The notes beneath the pieces were generated by a model. The model was not told the DNA's origin. It ran no database searches and worked only from the letters and a program-made list of their open reading frames with translations. A stretch of 45,346 nt of DNA from Cyanobacteria bacterium bin.51 (GTDB lineage: Bacteria > Cyanobacteriota > Cyanobacteriia > PCC-6307 > Cyanobiaceae). A program made the position numbers and the translations under genes. How positions within the stretch are numbered: the stretch's first letter is position 1; each line of letters starts with the position of its first letter. The stretch is from the NCBI GenBank assembly GCA_013203655.1, contig JABMPN010000089.1:1-45346 (forward strand), read 5' to 3'. Positions 38,763 through 45,346 of this stretch are shown here, in pieces.

Positions 38763-41213
38763 ATGTTCAGGCCAGATCTGCCTCCAACTCCGCCCATCAG
38801 CGCCATCCCCGCGATGCAAGTTCCCGCCACCGGCTTTCCCCACGATGTTGTCCCCGGTGCCCCAGGCTCCATCGCACGGATCAACTGGCAAGCGGGTTGG
38901 CAGGAGCTGGACCTGATCACCGGGCTGGTGGTGGAGTCCAACGGCGCCCAGACCCTGCTGGATCCGGCTGCGTTTGGCGTTCTCCCCCGCAACGGTATCC
39001 AGCTGGCAGGCGTGCAGGTGCGCAGCTCTGCCGGCTCCGACCGGATTTTTGTGGGCGTGGGTTCCAGCGTTGATGGTGGCGCCGGCGCCGACGCTCTTTT
39101 CAACAGCGAGAGCCGAGGCGAAAACTGGCTGGTGGGCGGGATCGGCCCCGATCGGTTTTTTCTGCGTCAGGCGATGGATGTGGTGGTGGGCGGCAGCCTG
39201 ATCACCGGCACCCGCACCGGTGGCCTCGCCCCCGGTGCCGCCCTGGTGGATGGGGAGGCCGATCAGTTCCTGATCGATAGCTCCGAACGGGACCTGAGCG
39301 CTGATCCGCTTCGGATCAACGATTTTGAGCCCTACCGCGACGTTGCTCTGATCGATGGGGTTCTGGCCCAGGGCAGTTGGCTGGCGATCCGGCAGGCCCT
39401 GGAGGCAGCTGGCGTGATCGCCAACGCCGCTCCAGAGATCCTGGCGGCGGGCAACCGGCCCACGCTCACCCTGCTCCCAGGGGTTGAGAGCTTTCAGAGC
39501 TTCGCCACCCTCGGCACGGACCCCGACAACGACCCACTGCGGCTTGTCGTGCTTGAAGGGCCCGATTGGCTGGCCAGCCGCGACACAACGCTCAATTTCA
39601 CGGCTCCTGCAGGGTTGACGGCGGCAGATCTGGCAGGGCTTGACATCACCCTGGGCCTCTACGACGGCAAGGCTGTGACCCCGTTCGTGCCGGAATTGGC
39701 CCTCGGCACTGCCCCGGTTGCGGGGCCAGAGACGCCTCCTCAGCCGTCCGAAGACGACACCATCATCTCTGCGATCCATGTCTATGGCGGCATCCTCCGC
39801 GGGCCGGTGCGGGGGCTGGCCACCGGTGCTCGGGTGTCCGCGAGCTCAATGAATAATCAACGCTTCATTGCTGCGGATGGATTCGAGCTGGGTGAGCGGG
39901 CGCTTGACTTCACCCTGGATCTCTTTCCTTGGTTTTCGCAGGCAACCGTCAGCTTCGATCTGGCGGATGTCCTGGCGGAGGAGCTCTTTTCCGGCCCCAA
40001 TGGACGCCAGCCGGCCAGGCGATTCGGTTACTTCTCCATTGATGCATCCGGTGCACTGGCGCCACTGATCTATGACCCCCTGAGGCGGAGTGGGGCCCGT
40101 TTCTACGACCGAAATGGTGATGGCATCGCCGAGTTTCTGAGTTTCAGCCTTGCGGATGGCGGCTCAGGGGATAGAGATGGATTGGTCAATGGTGTGGTTG
40201 GGGGAGTCTCTGCCGCGGCAGTGGTTGATCTCAATCCGGTCTTCAGCCTCAGCAACAACCTGCTCACGCTGAGCGATTCCAGCAAGGCTTCTGCGCCTGC
40301 CAGCCTGGTGTTGCGCGCCAGCCTCAGTAACCGCGCCTCCACGACGAACCAGATCGGCTATGTGGTGTTGGACAGCTCAGAGGTGGCCAGTGCCGCCAGC
40401 CTGCTGGCTGATCCCAGCTTTGTGAAGGGCCGCGCCCAGACCCTCTTCTCCAGCCTTGAGAATACGGATGTCACCCTTCCCTCTGGCAGCGGTTTTGATC
40501 GGGAAATCCTTTTGCTCAATGGCCAGAGCATCCGTTTCTTTGAAGTGAGAGATGCCACCATTGATCAGATCACCAGCTTGAATGATCCCCGTTTCCGCTT
40601 TCTTGCACCGGGCAGTGTCACAGATGCCCAGGCGTTGCTCTCTTCAACCAGTGGTGTGCGTTTCTCGCTCAGCTTGCTCAACAGTGATCAGGGCCTCAAT
40701 GCCCTGATCGGCCAGGAGCAGGGCATGGCCCCGGTGCTTGACTTCTCAAACTTTGCTCCCACGGAGGTGGTGAGCGGTTCTTTCGTGCTCTCCCGCGAGG
40801 CTGATATTGATTCCATCACCGGCTTCTATCGAACCCTGGATGCACAGGGATCAGTGTTTTCTGCCGATGGCATCACTGTGCTGAGGCCGGGTGATGCGGG
40901 CTATGCCGCTGCAGCCCTTCGCTCCGACAATCTGGTGCGCGACCTCAGCAATCTCCAGGTGGCAGATGATCAGACAAGCACCAGGGCCATCAGTGTTTCC
41001 GAATCCTCCTTCCTTGCTCCCTTCGCGCGCGTGAACGGCGACACCTTCTTTGCCTTCGGTGCCGCCAACAGCGACGGCCTCAGCCACTTCCGCACGCTCG
41101 GCACCAACATGTTCGGCCTGGAGGACACCAAAGGGGGCGGCGACCTTGATTTCGACGACCTCATCATCGGCTTTTCGTTCACCTCCCTCAGCACCAGCCC
41201 TCTGCTGGCCTGA
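38763..41213 (+). CDS. DUF4114 domain exoprotein, RTX-like
   Basis: 816 aa from ATG 38763 (MFRPDLPPTPPISAIPAMQV); the track's GTG start 84 nt earlier is weaker. N-terminal third has calcium-binding-like turns (VGSSVDGGAGADALFNSESR, GGIGPDRFFLRQAMDVVVGG). Middle is Ser/Ala/Leu-rich beta-type sequence with a DRNGDGIAE calcium-loop-like motif. The end, FAFGAANSDGLSHFRTLGTN then GGGDLDFDDLIIGFSF, is the DUF4114 signature. It lacks a signal peptide, fitting type I secretion. Function unknown; adhesion or S-layer-like roles are possible. It follows the giant gene on the same strand after a strong hairpin. Codon use has more T at third positions than nearby core genes. Confidence 0.82.
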   Translation: MFRPDLPPTPPISAIPAMQVPATGFPHDVVPGAPGSIARINWQAGWQELDLITGLVVESNGAQTLLDPAAFGVLPRNGIQLAGVQVRSSAGSDRIFVGVGSSVDGGAGADALFNSESRGENWLVGGIGPDRFFLRQAMDVVVGGSLITGTRTGGLAPGAALVDGEADQFLIDSSERDLSADPLRINDFEPYRDVALIDGVLAQGSWLAIRQALEAAGVIANAAPEILAAGNRPTLTLLPGVESFQSFATLGTDPDNDPLRLVVLEGPDWLASRDTTLNFTAPAGLTAADLAGLDITLGLYDGKAVTPFVPELALGTAPVAGPETPPQPSEDDTIISAIHVYGGILRGPVRGLATGARVSASSMNNQRFIAADGFELGERALDFTLDLFPWFSQATVSFDLADVLAEELFSGPNGRQPARRFGYFSIDASGALAPLIYDPLRRSGARFYDRNGDGIAEFLSFSLADGGSGDRDGLVNGVVGGVSAAAVVDLNPVFSLSNNLLTLSDSSKASAPASLVLRASLSNRASTTNQIGYVVLDSSEVASAASLLADPSFVKGRAQTLFSSLENTDVTLPSGSGFDREILLLNGQSIRFFEVRDATIDQITSLNDPRFRFLAPGSVTDAQALLSSTSGVRFSLSLLNSDQGLNALIGQEQGMAPVLDFSNFAPTEVVSGSFVLSREADIDSITGFYRTLDAQGSVFSADGITVLRPGDAGYAAAALRSDNLVRDLSNLQVADDQTSTRAISVSESSFLAPFARVNGDTFFAFGAANSDGLSHFRTLGTNMFGLEDTKGGGDLDFDDLIIGFSFTSLSTSPLLA

Positions 41214-41466
41214 GCCCCCCGCAGGCACGGCGGTCGGCGCCTGGCTGGCAGGGGCTGATCACCGGGCCGGCCCACTGGCCCAAACGCCCACCCGCGTGGT
41301 CATCAACGTACAGTCGACCTGATCAGCCGGCGCCGCTTGACGGCGGCTGGATCAAGCCCACCGGGCCCGCACTCCGCTGCTCCTGTCTGCATCAGCGCCC
41401 TGCCGGGCACTGGCGCACGCCATCAGCGGTGCTTGGCCTCCACCCGTGGGCTGTGCAGATGCCCCC

Positions 41467-42629
41467 ATACCCACCTGCGATTACTTCGCCTCCAGCTAAG
41501 CCGATGCCCGCGCCAGGTTCCTGACGGCGGCCGGCGCCGCTGGCGCTCGGCTAACGTCCCATCGCCTGCCCGGCCAGCTCGGTCCGGACGGCGAATTATT
41601 ATGCATAGATGTGGCCCTGCTGGCGGGGGAGGCCCCGCCGCGGGCGATGCTGCTGCTGATCTCCGGCACCCATGGGGTGGAGGGATTCTGCGGATCGGGA
41701 GTGCAGGTGAGCTATCTCACCGACCGCCTGCATGACGCCTTCCCGCCCGGCACCGCCACCCTGCTGATTTACGCCCTCAACCCTTACGGCTTCGCCTGGC
41801 GCCGCCGGGTGAACGAGGACAGCATCGATCGAAACCGCAACTTCCGCGATTTCAACGTGCCGTTGCCGGATGGCTCCGCCTAGGAGGCCGTGCACGACCT
41901 GCTTGTGCCTGCGGAGTGGGACGGTCCGGTCCGGGAGCAGGCCGATGCGGCGCTGCTGCAGCGCATCGCGGCCCATGGCATTCCCGCTTACCAGGCCCTG
42001 TTGCAGCGCGGCCAGTACACCCGCTCCACGGGGCTGTTTTATGGCGGCACCCAGCCGTGCTGGTCGAACCAGACGTTGCGCCAGCTGCTGCGTGAACACA
42101 TCCCAACCGGCCTGGCTCAGCTGGCGGTGCTCGACATCCACACTGGCCTCGGCCCGATGGGGTACGGCGAGCCGATCCATGCCGGCGACACGCCGGAGGG
42201 GTATGCGCGGGCGCTGTGCTGGTACGGCCCGGAGGTCACCCGCATGAGCGAGAACGAAGCGCCAGCCGCTCCGCTCGACCAGCTGGCCGCCGCATTGGCG
42301 AATCGTCCGGCCCTGCCGGTTGGCGGCCGTTCGGCCTCCGCGCCCATCTCGGGCGCCATGGTCGGGGCGTTCCGCGCCCTGGAGCCCGCCACCGAGGTCA
42401 CCTACCTGGCGCTGGAGTTCGGCACCTGCCCGATCCTGGAGGTGCTCGGCGCGCGTTGCGCGCCGACAGCTGGCTGCATGCCTTTCCCGGCCGCGACACC
42501 GTACATCGCGCGCCGATCCAGGCGCAGATGCAGTAGGCCTTCTACGTCGACACGCCGGCCTGGAAAACGGCGATGTATGGCCGCACGGCCGATTTCGTGC
42601 TGCGCGCGGGCCGGGGCCTGGCCGCCGGC
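41467..42629 (+). pseudogene. Decayed DUF2817 (M14-like) gene
   Basis: Aligned by eye to the intact paralogue at 43966-45099. Lesions: the start is ATA (41467) where the intact gene has ATG; TAA at 41497-41499 and TAG at 41881-41883 each replace TAC (Tyr); two extra bases in the GCGCGC tract at about 42450 break the frame; TAG at 42534-42536 replaces GAG. Between these the sequence is well preserved (LISGTHGVEGFCGSGVQVSY, QRGQYTRSTGLFYGGTQPCW). It differs from the intact copy in the segment near 42250-42340, which is about 10 codons longer, so it is an old paralogue and not a recent copy. The track shows its pieces at 41611-41883 and 41890-42804. Confidence 0.9.
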
Positions 42630-42672
42630 ATGGCCGCTGCCGCTGGCTTGCCTGCTGGCACGTCACGTGCCG

Positions 42673-42885
42673 TTACGTGCAATGCCCTGGCAGGAAGGAC
42701 AAAACCGCCGGGTCCGTGGTGAGGCCGATGCCCCTTGCCGCCGCAAGCCAGATGATGGTCATCAGCAACCACGGCCAGCCGAAAATTTCCATCAGACGGG
42801 GTAGATCAATGGCGCATGCCGGAACAATGGCTTGACAGACCCAGTCAATGCCATGAAGATGCGAATCAGGAATTAGTATCTTCAT
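42673..42885 (-). CDS. Possible 70-aa ORF of unknown type
   Basis: Reads MKILIPDSHLHGIDWVCQAI, then a hydrophobic stretch WPWLLMTIIWLAAA. It may be a short membrane protein, a gene fragment, or a chance frame. Its ATG lies inside the inverted repeat at 42850-42888 and faces the start of the following pseudogene, with which it overlaps by 2 nt. No family recognised. Confidence 0.3.
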   Translation of the reverse strand: MKILIPDSHLHGIDWVCQAIVPACAIDLPRLMEIFGWPWLLMTIIWLAAARGIGLTTDPAVLSFLPGHCT

Positions 42886-42888
42886 GGC
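42850..42888. repeat. Perfect 11-bp inverted repeat over a start codon
   Basis: GCCATGAAGAT (42850-42860) and ATCTTCATGGC (42878-42888), spacer 17 nt. The right arm contains the ATG of the small pseudogene and, on the other strand, the ATG of the 70-aa ORF. Could be an operator, an RNA hairpin masking the start, or an element end. Confidence 0.7.
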
Positions 42889-43159
42889 CTATATCCTGTC
42901 TGACTTTTTTCCGGGCGCCACTGAGCAGGATTACAGGGATGAGATTGCTGCTGTTCATCCCGATGGAGGCTTGCCTGAAGGGCAGATTCATCATGCGGCC
43001 GGCCAGTCAGACGACGGGGTTCTGATTGTCACGATCTGAGATTCGAAGGAGTCTGCCGATCGATTTCTTGCCGACGTTCTGATGCCGCGTTTTGCTTCGG
43101 CCTCCAATGGCCTTCGCGGTGAGCGCCGGCATATCGGCGCTGCTGGTTTTCAGCTTTAG
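42884..43159 (+). pseudogene. Small monooxygenase-like gene interrupted by TGA
   Basis: From ATG 42884 the frame reads MAYILSDFFPGATEQDYRDE, then GGLPEGQIHHAAGQ and GVLIVTI, stops at TGA 43037-43039, and continues in the same frame as DSKESADRFLADVLMPRFAS up to TAG 43157-43159. The break looks like a Trp codon (TGG to TGA) in ...LIVTI-W-DSKES..., a pattern seen in small antibiotic-biosynthesis-monooxygenase-like (dimeric alpha/beta barrel) proteins. The intact form would be about 91 aa. Too short for the track. Family naming is inference from pattern. Confidence 0.65.
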
Positions 43160-43185
43160 CTGGCCAGTTGGGGGCCAACGGCGCT

Positions 43186-43800
43186 TCAACCCCCGTTTTG
43201 GCGCTCCAGCGCCCTGCGTGCGGCCCGGCCCGCCAGCCCGATCGAGCCGACCGTGGCGGCCAGGCCCAGAATGCGCAGGGCCCAGGTGCCGGCATCGGCT
43301 TCACCATGGAGCACCTCCCCGAAGCGGGACACATCGCCGGCCAGCTCCCCCAGTGCGCAGAACAGCACCGTGCCGGGCAGGATCGCCACCAGCCCGAGCG
43401 TGTAATCCCGCAGGCTCACCTCACTGAGCCCGTAGGCGAGGTTGAGCAGGCTGAAGGGAAAGGCGGGCGACAGCCGGGTGAGCACCACCAGCTTCAGACC
43501 CTCCCGGCTCACCGCCTGCTCGATTGCCAGCAGCTTCGGGAACCTCCCCAGCCGGCGGCGGGACCAGCCGCGCAGCCGGTGACGGGCCAGCAGGAAGGCG
43601 CCGATCGCTCCGAGCGATGCCCCAAGCTGCACGATCAGGCTGCCCCAGAAAGTGCCGTAGAGCGCCCCGGCCAGCATCGACGCCCAGATCCCCGGCAGCA
43701 GCAACGTGACCCACAGGGCATAGAGCAGCACGAAGGCCACCGCCCCGGCGGGGGTTCGCAAGGCAGGCAGAGCGGGTTCGAGCCAGGCGGAGAGGTCCAC
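43186..43800 (-). CDS. VTT-domain (TVP38/TMEM64, DedA-like) membrane protein
   Basis: 204 aa using the GTG at 43800 (VDLSAWLEPALPALRT); no ATG occurs nearby and the 484-aa track form runs through the neighbour on the other strand. Family features: FVLLYALWVTLLLPGIWASM, GALYGTFWGSLIVQLGASLG, the motif FLLARHRLRGWSRRRLGR, and LTRLSPAFPFSLLNLAYGLS, then YTLGLVAILPGTVLFCALGE. Five or six helices in the cytoplasmic membrane. VTT proteins are implicated in lipid scrambling in eukaryotes; the bacterial role is unsettled. It is divergent from the intact DUF2817 gene (165-nt gap). Confidence 0.85.
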   Translation of the reverse strand: MDLSAWLEPALPALRTPAGAVAFVLLYALWVTLLLPGIWASMLAGALYGTFWGSLIVQLGASLGAIGAFLLARHRLRGWSRRRLGRFPKLLAIEQAVSREGLKLVVLTRLSPAFPFSLLNLAYGLSEVSLRDYTLGLVAILPGTVLFCALGELAGDVSRFGEVLHGEADAGTWALRILGLAATVGSIGLAGRAARRALERQNGG

Positions 43801-43965
43801 GAACCGGTTGGCGCGTAAGCCCCAACCCTGGCAGGAACGGCCGGATAGGCAATCCCTCCTACAGTATGCCCCCCTGGAGCGGGGCCTTCCGAGCAGGAGC
43901 GCGGAGTCTTTCCGTCGCTTGCCAGCCTGGAGCTTTCTGGTCCTTCCCCAACCGGCTGACTGTCC

Positions 43966-45099
43966 ATGCCCACTTGCGATTTCTTCGCGCCCGGTTACGC
44001 CAGCGCCCGCGAGAAGTTCCTGTCGGCGGCTGAAGCCGCCGGGGCCAAGCTCAGCGCCCATGCCCTGCCGGAGCAGCGGGGGCCTGAGGGTGAGCCCTTG
44101 TGCATCGACGTCGCCGTTCTTGGTGCGGAGCAGCCACCGGAGGCGATGCTGCTGCTGATCTCCGGAACCCACGGGGTGGAAGGCCGCTGCGGTTCCGGCA
44201 TCCAGGTGGGATATTGCGTCGATCAACTGCACAGCAACCTGCCGCCGGGTACCGCCACGCTGTTGATCCATGCCCTCAATCCCTACGGGTTCGCCTGGCA
44301 CCGGCGGGTCAACGAGGACAACATCGATCTGAATCGCAACTTCCGCGACTTCAGTGCTCCATTGCCGGATTGCTCCGCCTACGAGGCGATCCATGACTGC
44401 CTGGTCCCGGAGTCTTGGGACGGTCACAGCCGGCTGGAGGCGGACAGGGAGCTGCAGCGCCGCATCGTGGCCTGCGGGATCCCTGCCTATCAGGCGGTGC
44501 TGCAACGCGGCCAGTACACCCGGCCGACGGGGCTGTTCTATGGCGGTACACAGGCCTGCTGGTCGAACAGGATGCTCCGGCGTCTTCTGCGCGAACACAT
44601 CCCCGCCAGCACCACACGCCTGGCGGTGCTCGACATCCACACCGGTCTGGGCCCCCTTGGCTACGGCGAACCGATCTATGCCCAGGATTCAGTGGAGGGC
44701 CTGGAGCGGGCGCGGCGCTGGTTCGGGCCGGAGGTGACAAGCATCGCCAGCGGCCCGGGGGACGCCGGCCCACAGAGCGGCGATGTGGGGGAGGCGCGCT
44801 CGGCGTCCGCGGCCGTTTCCGGGGCTTTGGTGACGGCCTTCCAGGAGCTGGATCAGGCCCTCGAGGTGACCTACCTGGCGCTCGAATTCGGCACCCGCCC
44901 GATCCTCGATGTGCTCGGGGCCCTGCGGGCCGACAGCTGGCTGCACGCCATCCCCGATCGGGTCACGCCCCACCGCGGGCCGATTCAGAACCAGATGCAG
45001 GAGGCCTTCCATGTGGACACTCCCGGCTGGAAGGCCGCGGTCTACGGGCGAACGGCCGACTTCGTGCTGCGGGCCGGTCGGGGGCTGGCAGAGGGTTGA
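43966..45099 (+). CDS. DUF2817 domain protein, M14-like zinc hydrolase fold
   Basis: 377 aa, ATG 43966 (MPTCDFFAPGYASAREKFLS). The zinc-site motif LISGTHGVEGRCGSG (HxxE) lies near residue 70; NPYGFAWHRRVNEDNIDLNR supplies the Arg/Asn substrate motif of M14-like enzymes; LDIHTGLGPLGYGE has the third His; TYLALEFGTRP holds the region of the catalytic Glu. Family members are predicted metallo-carboxypeptidases/amidohydrolases; substrate unknown. Full-length paralogue of the pseudogene 1.3 kb upstream. No signal peptide, so cytoplasmic. Confidence 0.88.
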   Translation: MPTCDFFAPGYASAREKFLSAAEAAGAKLSAHALPEQRGPEGEPLCIDVAVLGAEQPPEAMLLLISGTHGVEGRCGSGIQVGYCVDQLHSNLPPGTATLLIHALNPYGFAWHRRVNEDNIDLNRNFRDFSAPLPDCSAYEAIHDCLVPESWDGHSRLEADRELQRRIVACGIPAYQAVLQRGQYTRPTGLFYGGTQACWSNRMLRRLLREHIPASTTRLAVLDIHTGLGPLGYGEPIYAQDSVEGLERARRWFGPEVTSIASGPGDAGPQSGDVGEARSASAAVSGALVTAFQELDQALEVTYLALEFGTRPILDVLGALRADSWLHAIPDRVTPHRGPIQNQMQEAFHVDTPGWKAAVYGRTADFVLRAGRGLAEG

Positions 45100-45107
45100 C
45101 GGGGGGC

Positions 45108-45232
45108 TCAGTGATGGCCGTGCAGATGGGCCGCCAACTGCTGGATGAACTCCTCTGTCTTTCTTGGTCTGTAGGCCCGACCGATGTGTACAGCCTGCAC
45201 CGGGAAGCTAGGAGCCTGTTGCGCGTAGATCA
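45108..45232 (-). pseudogene. Possible C-terminal remnant of a LysR regulator
   Basis: The minus frame ends PSFPVQAVHIGRAYRPRKTE EFIQQLAAHLHG-stop, which matches the usual last ~35 residues of LysR substrate domains (aPPxPVxAVyPsrRxLpxKtRaFIdFLaexL). Nothing LysR-like precedes it: the upstream part of the 69-aa track ORF is not protein-like for this family and no HTH domain follows before the window edge. Likely a truncated relic; a gene fusion or chance resemblance cannot be excluded. Confidence 0.4.
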
Positions 45233-45346
45233 GTGACGGGCTTCTCCGCAGACGCCCACTGATCTGCCCAGAACCCTTTGACTGCAATGGATCTGGGCGA
45301 GAGAATGGAGCATGCAAAAGCCCAAATCCTTCCGTCCTTGGCAGCC

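Noticed and set aside
41881-41883. Programmed readthrough of the TAG in the DUF2817 copy
   Set aside because: The copy also lacks its start codon, has another early TAA, a frameshift and a later TAG, so simple decay explains it.
43037-43039. Selenocysteine reading of the in-frame TGA
   Set aside because: The context suggests Trp, no SECIS-like hairpin was seen after it, and the neighbouring genes are also decayed.

Overview
The window is a 45 kb piece of a GC-rich picocyanobacterial chromosome of the Cyanobium / coastal-freshwater Synechococcus type. That placement is inferred from gene content: an SbtA/SbtB bicarbonate module, a Flv3-Flv1 pair of three-domain (class C) flavodiiron proteins, a Ycf21-type chorismate lyase, two acyl-lipid desaturases, RTX-type exoproteins, and core genes rplI, dnaB, mnmG and ligA. 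No rRNA, tRNA, CRISPR array, intact insertion sequence or prophage was recognised by eye.

Layout. 1-591: 5' part of an Nramp-like metal transporter running off the left edge (absent from the ORF track). 0.8-2.2 kb: sbtA-sbtB (minus) in visibly more AT-rich DNA, sbtA with a TTG start. 2.9-6.5 kb: translationally coupled flv3-flv1. 6.6-8.5 kb: an Old Yellow Enzyme and a pirin. 8.5-13.6 kb: an RND pump and its adaptor (minus), divergent from a PadR regulator. 13.6-14.7 kb: a structured, mostly non-coding stretch and two small convergent genes. 14.9-19.8 kb (minus): a PLP lyase of the methionine gamma-lyase-like group, gcvH and gcvP, operon-like. 20.0-22.7 kb: two desC-type desaturases flanking an opposite-strand gene with an HTH-like N-terminus. 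22.8-32.8 kb: rplI, dnaB, a sterol-desaturase-family gene, mnmG, chorismate lyase, a DUF1269 protein, a low-complexity protein, SprT, a membrane-anchored small protein and ligA.

33.1-41.2 kb holds two large extracellular proteins: an 1812-aa choice-of-anchor/phytase-like/5'-nucleotidase/RTX protein, preceded by a plausible three-unit Pho box, and an 816-aa DUF4114 protein. 41.4-45.3 kb is a decaying accessory zone: a DUF2817 (M14-like) pseudogene with several independent lesions, a small monooxygenase-like pseudogene interrupted by TGA, a VTT-domain membrane protein, an intact DUF2817 paralogue, and what looks like the C-terminal remnant of a LysR regulator.

Together the genes cover inorganic carbon uptake, electron-sink photoprotection, photorespiratory glycine breakdown, membrane lipid desaturation and phosphate scavenging. 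I found no convincing wholly new multi-gene system. The best leads are the desaturase/HTH/desaturase cluster, the candidate Pho box before the giant exoprotein, two small convergent genes not clearly marked by the ORF track, and the pseudogene cluster with an 11-bp perfect inverted repeat over a start codon.
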